From Atrichornis clamosus (Eukaryota; Chordata; Aves; Passeriformes; Menuridae), in assembly GCA_013400975.1 (NCBI GenBank), contig WBMZ01005339.1, positions 124,001 to 188,000 of the forward strand: a stretch of 64,000 bases of DNA, written 5' to 3'. Below the pieces are notes generated by a model. It was given only the letters and a program-made list of their open reading frames with translations, did no database searches and was not told the origin of the DNA. Each line of letters begins with the position of its first letter. Position 1 is the first letter of the stretch. Of this stretch, positions 48,906-62,749 are shown one piece after another. The position numbers were made by a program, and so were the translations under genes.

Positions 48906-51599
48906 GACCCTCAGGAATCTGTTTATTTAAAAGGAAAAGTACTGAGGGCCTGAGGTTAAGAAACTGCAACTATATAGTAACATACAAATATATGTATGTA
49001 TGAAGAATAAAAACAAAAATAATTTCAGCATCAATATCCTACCCATTTTGTTTCCATCAGAGTAGGAAACTGATCAGAAATAACTTTTTTCGATCTGTGG
49101 TAGTTTTATTTGCAGCTATTCCTCAGGTTTTCTTAATGAAAATTTGCAAAGACGCAAGGGACAGAGCAGGGAGGGAGTAGGACTGGTCATTCTGTTGGTT
49201 GCTGTGTTGTTTCACAGTACCTTAAAATATATGGGAACCATATTCTTAGATGTATAGCCATACTGAATGAACATGTTGGAATTCTGTAAAATATACAAAA
49301 GTAAAGATTTGCTTTACTGAACCATGAAGAACAAGTGCAAAGGGCTAAAATTTGAGCATAGACTATTTCAGTTTAAAACAAGTATAGTGTTGAAAAGTGC
49401 TGCTGTCTTATGAAACATACTGAAGACTTTTAAATTATAGGAGGAGCGTTTAAGAAGCACTCCACACCATTAGGTTCTGACCTTGTGCCTTTAAAAAGGT
49501 GTCAAAAGCCTACTGCAGTGGGATGGTGAGTAGCAGGACTTTTTATTTCTGCTTCTTTCACCCCACACCCAAGGACTCTAAGATCACATGCAGGGATAGG
49601 TATAACAACATCCTCCTCTAAATAAAGGGGGACATGTCCTTAGTATCTAGTCTTCCAGGCATTAGTAAGTCCAGACACTGAAGAATTTTGATGATATTAA
49701 TATATCATTTGCAGAACTTTAGATTGTGTGCCATTCTAGCAAAAAGTGAACTGAGAAGGGTAGTAGAAAAGATAAATGAGCCAAGGTCATGAAGCAGCTT
49801 ATGCTAGGTCAGAGGACTGAGAGATAGAAAAGAAAAATTGGATTGGACAAGGCAATATGAACATGAATCTGAAAGTAATTCATCAGATTAGGAAGTATTT
49901 GTAGAACATTATTAAACACACATTGGGCACTACTCTGATACTGAAATTACAGACAGAGCAGAAAATATAAATAAAAACTGACCACAACTGTGAGTCAAAG
50001 AATGATTTTTGGGAGACACCTTCATTCTTATGGCACACTTTGTGCTTTGTTAGGGGCAAGTTCTGACCTACAGCCTCTGCCATTGCACGTTTAAGAAGTG
50101 AGGAAGAGAAGATTAATTTGACCCTTTGTGTTTTCCTTTCTCTGAGATGAAAATACATTAGCTCTGAAAACTGTTTCAATCTGGTGCTGCAATTGCTTAA
50201 TCAGAAAAGCTTTTTCCTCTGATGAACTAGTTGTTAGATGCAATACTTCCAAACAGTCAATAGAAAAATTGAGCCAAATGCTTCTGTAGTGATGTTAATC
50301 CTTGGCTCTCACACTATGTCCCTACAGTAAAGTGCTCTGCAATTAATTACAGTGTGCAACCCCCACAGCAGACCAGAGGCATTAGGCATGATTGGAATTG
50401 AGTGCTGGAGTTCTCCTTAGGTGATGTGCTTCTGCTGTCTGCATTACCACCACCCTACCATAGCTATTCAAAAGCTACAGACTTGGCATTAAAAAGGCAT
50501 GTGTTATTAAGCAAAATGCAGAACTATTATATAATTCCTCATATTTGTGGCACTAACTTGGAGCATCCAAAAACTCCCAGTGTTGATGGCTTAGGTATTT
50601 GGACTTGTGACCAGTGGCAGAGGCAGCTCTAACTCTACCTGCTGTTCTCCTCTGCTTGTGTTAACACCAGAGGTCTTGAAAGGAAATGGAAAATACTTCT
50701 ACTTTGGCAGCTCTGAACAAATGTAGAGAAGAGGGGAGGGGTAGGCGACAGTTTTAGTTTGTTCTTACAATATGAATTCCTTCTCAGGATATTATACTAA
50801 AAATGTTGAAAACAACATATTTTAAAGAAGCAAAGATTCTTCGTTCCTAATATTCATAATTAAACCCAAAGAATGTGCCATTTCTCTCTACACCCTGGAT
50901 TAGAAGCAATGCTAAATTATCTTTATCATTTTTATTGTATTGTGGTCTGCCTGACAGTCAGTGTCACAAGCCAACATCCCAGTGTGTGCTAGGCATCACA
51001 CAAACAATGAACAAAAAAGACTGTCTTGGTGCCAAAGAACATTTCAGCTGAACAGAGTAGTTCAGAGAAAAAGAAACAGGAGCCAAATGTAAAGTTCAAA
51101 TGTAACCATATGCACTATCTCAGATAGTTCTGTGCCCTTCAGTATGTCCTGTTTTATCTTCCTTCTGGTTTTCAGCTTTAGAATGCACCTTGTCATTTCA
51201 TAGCAAACCACAATGATCTGAGGAAATGTGAATACAGGCAGAAAAGAAATCCTTGGCAATGTCTGTTTTTGTCACATTATTTACTTTTTTTTTCAAATCA
51301 ACCACAAGATTAAAAGTAAAATTTAGAGGAAGGAAAAGATCCTCAAACAAAACAGAGTCTTCAGTGATTTTCCACATATCTGGCAACAATTAGGAAGTTA
51401 TGGTAGAGTAATTAAGAGATGGCATGATTCTCACCTCATACTCAGTTTTTTTGAATATCCAAGCTCCAGAACACTGCACCAGTGGTCTGAAATAGTCTTG
51501 TTTGCTTATACAATACCTGATGTCAATGAAACCACCACAGAAGAATTGAAGTGAACCTGGAACCACACATACAGAACATCTCATGATCCAGAGCAGAGG
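48906..51599. other. AT-rich non-coding DNA, no gene seen
   Basis: No gene or assigned repeat. Frames at 49883-50179, 50402-50632 and 51062-51584 are short and have no recognisable family features. Confidence 0.6.
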
Positions 51600-52116
51600 A
51601 TGGACTATGATGAGAGGGTGTGAGAGACTGGAGAAAACAACTGAAAGGGGTGGTGCTGGACAAGCTCATGAAAAGTGGGACATGTACTGTTCCACATCCA
51701 ACCCCCTGGAGTCTCTGGTCCAGCCCAGAATGGCTGTTAGTCACTGGCACACCTGACACTCCTGAAGCAATGCCCCACACCCTGCCCCTGGAGCCCCAAT
51801 CTAGCCTCAGAGTGGCAATCAGACCAGAAGCCCCACCTGGGAGGGGGTGGTCACAGGAGGGCAGAGCAGATAAAAACCATTGCACAGAAACCCACCTTTT
51901 TCTATCCCTATTGTCCTTGGATTTCATGGCAGCTGAGATCTTTCTGGATCCAGGATGAAGTAGCTATACCTTGCTTTTCTTTCTCTTTTTCCCTCCTTTT
52001 CTGCCCCTAACTTCCTCTTCTCAAAGGTTGGGTGGGTTAGAATTTGCTAAGCCAATGCTTTTTGAAATGCTTTATTTTGATTGAATGGTTGCTTTAAATT
52101 TTGCCAAGTTCCTGAC
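51600..52116 (+). mobile_element. Older LTR-like element, split by insertion
   Basis: A GC-rich U3-like region (for example CCCACCTGGGAGGGGGTGGT at about 51833-51852) precedes a TATA-like box in GCAGATAAAAACC (51868-51880). After it come a pyrimidine-rich run (CTTTTCTTTCTCTTTTTCCC) and a GATTGAATGG poly(A)-like context near 52080. This order suits U3-R-U5 on the plus strand. It is interrupted at 52112-52116 by the solo LTR at 52117-52705, and its last bases probably resume at 52711-52726 (CTTCTACATTTTACA). The left border near 51617 (TGTGAGAGACTGGAG) is tentative and no target duplication was found for it. Open frames at 51523-51958 fall within it. Confidence 0.55.
52112..52116 (+). repeat. 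Target-site duplication CTGAC (left)
   Basis: Direct repeat immediately before the LTR terminus TGTGGTGGG. Matched at 52706-52710. Confidence 0.9.
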
Positions 52117-52705
52117 TGTGGTGGGTTGACCTTGGCTGGACACCAGATGCCTACAAAGCTGCTCTACCACTCCCCTCCCAGCTTGACAGGGGAGAGAAAA
52201 TAAGAGGGAAAACAACTCATAGGTTGAGATAAGGCAGTTTACTAACGCAAAAATGAAAGTTTGCACATGCATAATAAGGAGAAAAAAAGTTTATTCTCTA
52301 CTTCCCATCAGCAAGCAATGTTCTGCCACTCCCCAAGAAGCAGGGATTCAGCACATGTAGCAGTTGCTCCAGAAGGCAAACATTGTAAATAACAAATGCC
52401 ATCCCCAATTCCTCCTCCTTCCCTTAGCTTTTATATCTGAGCTGATGCCAAGTGGTATGTAATATCCTTTTGGTTACTTTGGGTCAGCTGGCCTAGTTGT
52501 GTCCTGTTCCAGGATCTTGACACTCCCATCCCCTTGATGCCAGGGGAGTGGGGAGAATGTTAAGACACAGCACTGATGCTGTGCCAGCCCGGTCCAGCAG
52601 TAGCCTAAACACCGGTGTGTTATTAACACTTTTCTAGCTATGAACGCAAAGCCCTGTGAGGGCAGTTATGAGAAAATTAATTCCATCTCAGCCAGACCCA
52701 ATGCA
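52117..52705 (-). mobile_element. Complete solo ERV LTR, 589 bp (ERVL-like)
   Basis: The plus strand runs from TGTGGTGGGTTGACC to CAGACCCAATGCA, and the ends form an imperfect inverted repeat (TGTGGTGGGT against TGCATTGGGT). It is flanked by exact 5-bp repeats CTGAC. On the minus strand TATAAAAG lies at 52435-52428, downstream of a U3 containing GGGATGGGAGTGTCAAG. The overall text matches a very common avian LTR family with 5-bp duplications (ERVL-like by recall). The fragment at 17019-17240 is a relative in the same orientation. No proviral genes flank it. It is inserted into the older LTR-like element at 51600, which gives a relative order of events. Confidence 0.93.
52428..52435 (-). promoter_or_regulatory. 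LTR TATA box TATAAAAG
   Basis: TATAAAAG on the LTR strand, between the U3-like and R-like parts of the solo LTR. It is an exact match to the consensus and the probable former core promoter. Confidence 0.7.
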
Positions 52706-52710
52706 CTGAC
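52706..52710 (+). repeat. Target-site duplication CTGAC (right)
   Basis: Exact match to 52112-52116 after the LTR's terminal CA. Confidence 0.9.
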
Positions 52711-52726
52711 CTTCTACATTTTACAA
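52711..52726 (+). mobile_element. Likely 3' end of the split LTR
   Basis: CTTCTACATTTTACAA continues the sequence broken at 52116. It ends in CA, as an LTR would. The assignment rests only on position and on the terminal ACA. Confidence 0.35.
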
Positions 52727-55700
52727 GTAAGTTTGTTTTTTAACCTCCTGAGAACATTGTTGCGTTTCTCCCATGCATCCACCACAGGGAAGAGTAGTAC
52801 CTTAAGCCCCTTTTAAATAAATTCTGAGGGAGGACTGAGGCTTTACAGAGGGCAGCACTTATTGCTATGTACTCTAAGGAGGTCACTTGTGCTCTGCAGC
52901 CTTCAGCGGGGATACTGTGTCTCTATAACTTTGAAATAGCTATGAACAAGGGCAATATAGAGAATAAAGTATCTTAAACCATATTGACAAACTATATATT
53001 TTAAAGACAGGCATGAGATTTTACTATCATTTTGAGTGTAATTTTCAGTGTACCCATACTGTCAGAACTGCACTGATTCTCATGGAGCTACTTATGATAT
53101 GCTATGGTTTGTGTGGAAGCAAAATGCTTTCTAAGTGAACTAAAAATTGTCTTCCTAGGCTGGTAAAATAAATCTGGAAGGAAAACCAAGTCATCTGCTA
53201 TTAACAATGTATTCAGCATTCCAGTTTGGGACAGTAGATTTAGGGATTTTTTTGTTGTTGTTGTCATTCTTATTTGTTTAACATACATACATACATACAT
53301 GTCAGTCATAGTAATCACTACATACATCACTATCTCTAATTTTCTGAGCAAGAAAACAATGATGTGAATGAAACTTCGATAAACCAGGTCTAGGGGTGAG
53401 CTGTAATATCAGTTGTTAGCTACCACCAGGAGTTCTCATTCTTCCTCAGATTTCTGAAGGATGCTCTTCCTACTCACTGTTAGCCACGCCTTTAACTCGA
53501 CTTCCAGAGTACCACATCAAGGAACTGAACTGAGAGAAAGCAAACTCAGATTTAAAGGAGAGCTGGGAGCAGGGAAGGAGCAGGAATGCAAATGGGATTT
53601 GCAGGTAAACCTGTGTTTACACACAGAGTGCCAGGGAACAGTGAGCTGGAATGATGCCCAGGGTAGCTGGGAGGAGAGGAAGGGCACAAACCAGGACAGC
53701 ACAGAGCTGGTGAGCAGAGAAACAGCTCCTGTTAAGAGCCCAGTGATCATCAGGTGAAAACAAGATAAGAAGTCAGGTTTGAGGTTCAACCAGCAAACGG
53801 AGACAACAGTTCAGGGATGGGGTTGGGCACTCCGATGGCATCATTGGAGTGGGGACTGATGGATTTGAGTTGGGATGCAATATGTTCAGGGCTGTGGGGA
53901 GCAATGGAGAGATTGAGCAGGGATAGTCAGGCTTGGTACTGTCCCTGACATGTGTCAGCAGATAATGTTTCTTCTCAAACCTGAGGTTTGGAAAAGCTAC
54001 AGTTCAGGACCTTTTCACAGGTGATGAATGAGGGGGGGGACAAAAAAAAAGGGAGAAAATTGTATGATTTTTTTTAGTAACTTTTTTTTTAATCTCAACA
54101 ACCTTAATTAATTTGTTGATTTTGGATAATTACTGTATCTTGATTTGAAAGACAGTATGCTTAAACGCTGATATTGTATCCCCTCTTAGGCATCCACACT
54201 TCTTTAATATATCACATACAGATCTGTCTGGACCAGTGATTTGCTTGAACTTGTGCTCTTTCTCTTATGTATGTTTTAAGCTATTTAGTACATAGGATTG
54301 CACCATAAATTCCAGATTTGGACTATCTGGGGAAAATAGGACTATTTTCTCTGGAGGATAAATAATAGATAATATTATAGGTCTGATTCTGAGGACAACC
54401 TGTTATGTTTTAAAACAAATTTAGACATTTTAAACAAGTTTCATGATACTTTTTTGGTATTCCTGTACAAAACTGCAATTGTGATTTCCTGTGGCTATTG
54501 CCTGAAGGAACAATCCAGTATTGTGTGGGAGATAAGGTTCAAATTAAAATGGAGAGACTGGAGCCATTTTGCAGATAATGCCTTGATCTGCACATTTACT
54601 ACTCTGAAAGCTGTCACCCATTATATACTTTTCTGATGCAATGTTTAAGGTTTATGTTCATTTTAATAGGTGTGCTTTGTAACTGTATTTTCATTCTATC
54701 AAAATGAACTCAAAATTAAATCAAAAAGTATTCTTGTTTGGACTAAAATTGACTCCTGTGATCGGAGTTATGCATATACATAAAAAATATATGGGAAATA
54801 CTTTTTTATTATCAATGTTTTTTTCTTAGTTATCAGTGAGAGAAACTTTGAGATAATCTATAAAATTCAAGTTGAAGAACAATATCAAATTGTTTGGCAA
54901 TGGACAGAGAGAATTGCTGATTGTGACATATTTATGCAGTTTAAAGGTTAATTAATAATAAAAATTATGGAAAAAAAAGGAAAATAAAATTGGGTGATTC
55001 TAAATGAAGATTGTCTTTGTTCTATTTATCGGTTTTTGTTTTCTATGCAATTGCCCTGAGTTAATTAAAAAAATAGTATTAAAACTCTTGTGAGTTTATA
55101 GTAATTGAATCTGGCAAAATGAAACCTATTAAATAATTTTATTAAGATGTAATCCATATGAATGTTAGTCTAAATGACAATGGCAATGTGATCCCAAGAA
55201 AACAAAGTATTAGTAGGAACCATTAGCACACTTTAACCTATAAGGACATGTTTGCTGACAGGTAACTTGGGATGCATTCAGACATAAGAATTTTTAAACT
55301 CACATTATGTCAAGCAATGACTCAAACAAACAACATATTGTATAGAATGTTGTAAACATTGTAGTATTTTAGTCCTATGTAGATAAACCTTGTACAAAAT
55401 GTTTTGTATGGTTTACAGTTACAGAATAACAACAGATACCCTATACATTAGTGAGTGCACCACCTCAAGGTTTAAAAAATGAAAATATGACTGAAAAATG
55501 TTGGAATTTTATTCCATTTTTAAAAAATATCTATAGTAATGAATAATGAATTTTTAACACAGATAACATCTATCCATACATTTTGTAATTCTTATGTGAG
55601 CTTAATAGTTTGAAAGAGAAACACACAAAATTCAGGCAGGCTATCAGATTTGATTTTCTGAAAGAGAAGAATTTGGATTGACCCATACACATCAGAAAGG

Positions 55701-57877
55701 ATTATGAGACAAGAAAGCAAGAAAAGGTGTGTCTGGGAATAATTTCCAAACCATGAAGACAAGTATACAGACATTCATGTTCACACATATTCAGACTGTT
55801 CCTTGTCATGAGAAACAAGCCACCAGGTTGGCATAAAATAGTGTCTGCAAGATGTAGATGGAAGCTCAAAGGTCTTGGGAACCCTTTCAAAATGTGAAAG
55901 AAAACAAATTAATCCTTTTTCATTTAAACATTGATAGAAATTTTATTCCCCACACCATTTAAGAAGGATGCAAGCTCCATAACTTCATTTTCCTGTATGC
56001 TGTTATATTCACTAGGTTTCATAACAGCTTCCCACTTACATGCTCTGAATCTCTAGTGCCCATCTGAGTGATGTTTCTGAGGCACACCCAAAGTGTTGTC
56101 TTTATACTTTTTTTTTCTATATGTGGAATAGGAAATATAGTGGACATTTGCCTCTGGTTATAATCTAACGTAACAAATCATGAGCTAGTTTAAACTTGTT
56201 TCAGTACAAGATACAGCATAACTGCTGCAGTGCACGGCATCCTGTATGTTGCTTTACTTCTATAAAAAGTAAATAGCCTGCATAGCTCTGTGTGGTAGCA
56301 GCTAGAATCTCTTGGAGACCGTGCTAACTACATCTGCTCAGCAGCACTCTGGCATTTGTCAGGGTCTTCTTAAAAATATTTTCAAGTCTAGAGAAATTTC
56401 CAGCTCATGTTACTGAAATGTTTCATCTGTCTTAAGAGCATAAGTTTTAGCAAGGGCATGTCAGCCAGAACTAAGATGTTATGTTCCCTCTTCTTTTAAT
56501 TCATCCATTTAGCTGGCACAATAGAAGAAGAAAACCCATTCACAAGATTCTCACTTGTTAATTGTTGTCATTCTCAAATATTGGATATTTGTCTCAAGTC
56601 CAGTGCTTGAAGAGAACCAACTGTATCAGAATTAGCTTTCACAAAAAGTGTATTCCTAGTTCTCATAAACAAGCCTGAACACATGAACAACATAAAAGAC
56701 TCAGAAGCCAGAAGGAAAATAAAAAATAAATAATCATGTAAATCAAATAGTTATAATTTTCAAATTTATAAGCAGTGTCATTGCTCAGTATGAATGACAT
56801 ATAATTAAAAAAAAGGTGTAATATAGACAATGGTGCTTCTAACTATATCAAAAGACAAAACCCCACCAAAATTTATTGGAAAGTTGTAAACAATGAGTTA
56901 AATACTTGGATGAAGTCATTCTCATTATATCTTTTATCACTATACTTTTTCACTAGCTTGCTCTACTCTTTTCCTTCCAATAAATGTCGTATTACAAAAT
57001 AAGTATTTAAAGTTTAGATTCTGAAAGTATCAGTAATGTTTTCTTATGGTTTGGGGAGTTTGAAGCACTGGACAGACGGGACTTGTGCTATGAGGATCTT
57101 ACCAAATATAAGAAGACTGAGATTTATCTGTTGACAGCTATTGGTAAGACAATATTTTCAGTTCCATGTCAGGAAGTCTGACCAACCTTTACCATCTTCA
57201 GCCTTTCCTTTTATGTAATGTATTCCTGCCATAAAACTGTCCCTTTTCAACTTTTCATCCTAGGGACCCATTTTATTTTTCCCTTCAATAATGAGGAGTC
57301 CTGAGCTTATTCAGAAAATATCTTCCTGTCCCTGACACAAGTTCAAGGATAAAGATTTTTTATCTACCATCAAGAAATTCAATTGGACAAAACCAGATAA
57401 TGCACAGCTATGCATACCATCAGCATGAGGCTTTCTGAAAGGGAACAAGGCCAATAAAAGGGGATTAGCAATAGTTCTTCTCTATTTTAATGTTTTGGGG
57501 TTTTTTTCAATAACCACAAGAGATTGCAAATTTGTCTATCAGTAGATTTGTTAATAACTCTGTGAAAACTATATACAGAAGTATAGAAGCTACTATCTAA
57601 ATCATAAAACAAGGATTAAATAGGGATTCAGAAATCAGATTATAAAGTATATGCAATTATGTCATGTTTCAGTAGAAAAGTGGACATAATGCAAAACACA
57701 AGCGTATAGTCTAAAAGATGACCAAGCCATGGGCAGGTTTATAAAGAGAGAGACTGTTTAAAAAGAAGTCCCAATGTTTAGTGAGCAAAATATATTGTAC
57801 ATTTTATTAGAAGTATAATCCTTTATGCAGTGCACATTATTAAAAATTTAAGGACTGTCACAATTCAAAAAATAACT
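52727..57877. other. AT-rich non-coding DNA, no gene seen
   Basis: No gene was recognised. The (ACAT)5 microsatellite at 53281-53300 is annotated separately. A moderately GC-richer patch at about 53460-53960 carries opposed open frames (53461-53757 plus, 53517-53789 minus) without family features and may be an old repeat. Eight Gs followed by A-rich sequence lie at 54032-54050. The AT-rich stretch 54880-55200 contains several TAATTA-type strings (see findings). Confidence 0.55.
53281..53300. repeat. (ACAT)5 microsatellite
   Basis: Five perfect ACAT units. The minus-strand frame across it (53088-53351) contains the matching Met-Tyr-Val-Cys repeat and is therefore an artefact. Confidence 0.95.
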
Positions 57878-57895
57878 TGTGTGTGTGTGTGTGTG
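57878..57895. repeat. (TG)9 microsatellite
   Basis: Eighteen bases of uninterrupted TG between AATAACT and ATTTTATTT. It may be polymorphic. Confidence 0.95.
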
Positions 57896-60800
57896 ATTTT
57901 ATTTTAAGGACTATTGTATACATAAAGCTGTACCCATGCCTATTGCCACCAAACAAGTAGTATAATATTCAACGGTTTGGAATCTAACCTACCAGTAAGA
58001 CTGACTGCAGTAGAGCACAATTAAGACACATAGAATTTCAACTAAAAAGTAACATTTCCAGTTTATTCATTATGTTACTCTTTTTCAAGGAGAAAACATA
58101 ACCTTGTAATTTGGGAATGGAGCTTTTGAAAAAAAGGAGGAGAATATTTGTAGTGTATAAGTCTAATCTGATGTTGATAAGAAATATCTTATTCTACCAC
58201 TTAAATTGAATTTGAATATGTCCTTCTTATGCTGTAATTTTCTCTCTCAAATAATATCCTTAAAATTCAGACGTACCAGAACAAACAAATAAATAAAAGA
58301 CCTTAAAGCAGAATTTGGTTATTAGTATTTATTATCTGTGACTCATACACTGAAGGTCTTTTGATTTGCTTACTGACAGGAGAAGTTCCAAAAGATTAAA
58401 GTCAATACTTAATATGTGCTATTGGTCCAGTTAAATAAAATAAAAATAAACATGCTTTTTAATCATTAGTTGTTAATTAGAGATATTAAATTCTCGACAA
58501 GCTATTCTTCCTGAAATGCTAATAATGGTCACAATATACTGAGAGAATATAGGTAAGATGTCTGTGCCTACATTTCTCAAAGAGGGAAGGTTATTTCTTC
58601 ACTTCTAATTTATGTTATATGTTTGTGTTATTTTTTGGGCCATTTAACAAATACAGCAAATCCCCACTATCTGCATAATTTAAGATTATAATGTTAGCAG
58701 GGAATGTGAATAAGAAGAGTACTGCAAGCATGAACGGCATAAGTCCAGTGGCAGTAGGTATTAATATGCACAGTGAGACTTAATTTTCTAAAGATGTCTT
58801 CCCTGGTGTAATTTATTATGGGTAGAAAACAGATGCACTCTTTATTTTGTTAGTAAAGCAACAATTTATTTATTTTTTAAAATATGTGAATAGATTTAAC
58901 TGGCAGCCAAGATTTCAGGCACTAGATTGACTACTTTGCAAATCAAGATGTGACTGTAAGACAGATTTCTACAAATCCATCTTAACACGTCAAGCATTTT
59001 TCTCAGCAAAAGTTTTTGTGACTAAATTACATTACAATGCAACATGAAGCAGCTGAATTGTACCTGTTTAAAGGAACAAAAATAATCCATATATTTATCA
59101 GAATATCAGAAATATCAGAATGTTTAATATGAGAACTAGATAATAACTAAGAAAAAGCTCAGTTTTACAATTAGAGAGGTTTCCTCTGTGTGTAAGACTC
59201 TATTGAACACAAACAGAATGTAATTAGTATTTGACTCCAGCTAATGCTGACCAAAGTTAAAAGGGTACAGTACAAATATCTGTAACTCTAGGCAAATGGG
59301 AGAATTCTAATAATTTGGGAGTTCACAAAATTTTGTAGAAAAATGAAAATGCTCTTTGAAATTCAAATTACTTTCTTTTCCCAATGAGTAGTTAAAGAGT
59401 AAATTATGTAGGAAATTCTTTTTTTAATCTGAAATACCAAGTAAAATGATGAAAATATTGAAATTCATTATTTATTTCAGTAATTATTTTAATGTTTTAC
59501 CATATGACACCCTACCTAATTCTCCAATAGCCTGTGAATTAAAATACATATATATATATAAACATACTTTCAGATGAGGAAAGAATTATTTAACTTAAAA
59601 CCAACTCAAATACAAACAAATTTTATCATTATATTTTCTTGACCATCAACAACTCTTCCAAATATAATGTAGGCATGGTGCTGGAACATCATGTTACTAA
59701 CAGTTGTAATAGTTCAAGATTTTATAAAATCCTTAATATTAAGTGCTATCTTATCTCTTTCTTTACATTTGTTAAAATCTCTTTTGACAACTCCTTTTCA
59801 TAGTACTGGGATACCTAGATTATCATTTTAAATTTCAAATCAGATGTGAACAGAAGATCTCATATTTTTCATATGCAATGGTAAGCAAACAGGAGCTAGC
59901 ATTTTACACAGTATTTCAATATTTGAATACAAAATTAAGCTCGAATTATTCTGAAAATATTAACTCTATTTTCTTTACCAGTTATTGCAGTTAGTACACA
60001 TTAGAAGTTATTGTCACAAAGTTTTCAGTCAATGCATATTATATTAAATGTAGATATCAGAATATAAAAGGATATCATTCAGTATCTTTTTGACAAATAT
60101 ATGCTGATGTGTTACACTTGGCAAACACTCCTAGAAATTTTTTTTACAAGATTTTGTGGGGTTTTTTATACTCAGATTTTTTTTCCTGTGTGCTCTCACT
60201 TAAACAGAATATGTGAAGGTAATGAGATGGTTACTAAAATTTCTTCAGATTTTCTCATGAAAGAAAGAAGTTGAACTTATCCAGAGAAGGATCAGAGGTC
60301 CTTATCAAACTCTTCCTCTGTCACCCAGATTAATAACATTGTTTGTTTTCCTAAAAACCATTGAAGATATCAAAATTTCTCATACCTCACAGACTAACAT
60401 TATAGGGAAATCTGTAAACCTAAAAAGAGTTGATGCTAGTTCTATTACTTCCTCCTTGTTGAGGATTCTGTACTTCATTTATTCCCATTATTATATGTGT
60501 CTGAGAAAACCCTTAGTTGAATTTAAAAAATTTTGTTATCTTTTTTTTAATCAGCAAACCAAATCTGCATTGCAAAGAGACCAATTCTCTTCAGAATTAC
60601 TAAATTTTCTTTATTGTTTTATCATAAAATTTCTAAATCCAGTTGATTATGTGGCCTGTGATAATGAAGGGTAACTTCCTAACCTCAGCTATATTACAGT
60701 GCAGATTTTCCAGGGGTCAAAATACCCCCTGAGAATCTTGAGTTTGCAGTCAGATAAATCTCGTGTTCAAATGTATGGTCCTTAGGGATTTGGCAGTACA

Positions 60801-62749
60801 AGGCGTCCCTCTTTATTGTGGAGACAAATAAGATATTAACCTATGGATCAAAACTTTTTGCTGTGTTTGAATATTGTGTGGCAGTTATATGATACCCTAC
60901 AAGTTGATAAAATTGTTTTCTGTGTATGCTGTGACTGGGTTAAAAAAGGCCTGCCTTTAGAATTTGAAGAAGCCTGTAATTGAAGTTCTGTCATTTAAAA
61001 TGTATTGTAACTCTCAGGTTGCTTTAATAATTCCTTTCTGTTGTGGTTTGGTACCATGAAGTTCAACACTTGCTAATTATTCACTGAATTCAGCACAGGG
61101 AAATTGAAAAGGAGGAAGGAAAGGGAAATTCTTATAGTCCTGTGGTGTCTTGCTCATTTCAGTTATTCATTTGTTACACCTACCATTCTGGGAAACATGA
61201 CAACTCTTTTGTACTTTCCACAGATTTTCTGCTCATAATAAAAGATATTCTTACTACTTGTATCTAGAGAGGGAAAAAAAGACATAAAGTAAGAAGAAGA
61301 GAGAAAAAAAAGGCAAACAACATTATTTTCCTACAGATGCCAAGATGTAGGTGGCAGATACCCTGTATTAAATTTTATATATCTACAGAATAGTTACTGG
61401 TATGTAAGCATAGCACAGTCGCTACTAATTAGCTAGCTAACAATGTCTTGGTACTGTTCTGGCAACCCTGGCAGAGCTGAATAAACTCTTAAGAAGCATG
61501 ATGAAGGAAAGGGCTAACCCAAGTTGAACTGACATACCCATAACATTTACAAATGAACTGAGTACTTAGAAAAACTATATCATGCTGAGTTGAGGTAGAT
61601 TTATTGCACATGACATTTAGTGATTAATGAAAGACTTGCTTCTGGCCTTTCTTGAACAGATGCTCAAGGAGAATACACAGAGACTATTCTTATTTTGTGA
61701 ACTAATACAATTATTATTCTTGCAGTTGAGCATTATCTACTCTTGGTGACTTTCCATAGATGATATAGAGAGGTGAAAAAAGATATTGCATTACCTTGTT
61801 ATGCTGATCACGCATAGAAGTAAACTTTATTATTCAGAGTAGTTTATAATTCTCTGGCTTTTTTGAGTGCCAGTGGATAATACAGGGGAAAAGACTGGTT
61901 TTGCTGAGTTCCTTAGAAACAACAGCTATCATCTGATCCCAGATCTAAGAAATGGTGTGTAAGGACAATTTCTGTTTGACATATGCCATAATTTCTAGAA
62001 AAACTCAATCTTTCCAGTTAGAGGTCTTGGATTAAGAACTTCAATTTTAAGAGGCTGCACTGATAGCTTTTGTTTTAGCCTTTCCATTCTCCCATTGCAA
62101 CATCTGCCAAAACACCATGCTGCTTCAGCCTAGTTTTGAGTTTCACAATCCACTGAGCAACTTCTAAAATCCTAATTCTCTTCTTTGTTTTCTCAAACTA
62201 GAGAAAAACAGAGCATTTGAAAATAATATAGTTGTTTGAACCTTCTGTTATTTCCTTCCAGTTTAACTTTGTGTAGTTTACAAAAGGAACATTTTGGTTA
62301 CTTCATTTTTGATTGATTGATTTATCATTTACAGGCTTCCTTTAATGAGTGTTTTTTAATTATTATCATTTATATCTGCAAGGAAAAAAAAAAGAGGAGT
62401 TTTGTCTGTTGTATTTTTTAATTAAGATTAAAAAGCCTGATTTCTTCAGGCTTTTAGTGGCCCAGTTTCACCATAGCCAGCAAATCATTCACATTTGCCA
62501 ATTAAGACATTAACAAGCTTTAAAGTAAGAGTTAAATCATCCAGTATTGTCATTATACTTACGATGGAGGTGTTTAGTAAACTCAGCTCTATCTCTTACC
62601 TTCTTCACATATTCTGTCATACCATAAACATAGAAACACTTTTTGTTTCAATAAATACCTATGACAAAAAGCTGTTCCACAAATCTTTGTTAGCTGAAGA
62701 CCAAATTCCTGACACAAGACTGAGACAATATTTGAGGTTTCTGATGGTG
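57896..62749. other. AT-rich non-coding DNA, no gene seen
   Basis: No gene, RNA or clear transposon. A (TA)n run lies at about 59549-59561. The perfect 12-bp palindrome TTAGCTAGCTAA lies near 61428-61440. The 111-codon frame at 60339-60674 is AT-rich and unsupported. Sequence at about 60690-61050 is slightly less AT-rich and has a vaguely LTR-like look, but I could not support a call. Confidence 0.55.

Noticed and set aside
60690..61050. Possible additional LTR
   Set aside because: Only a vague resemblance. No TATA/poly(A) pairing, termini or duplication could be defended.
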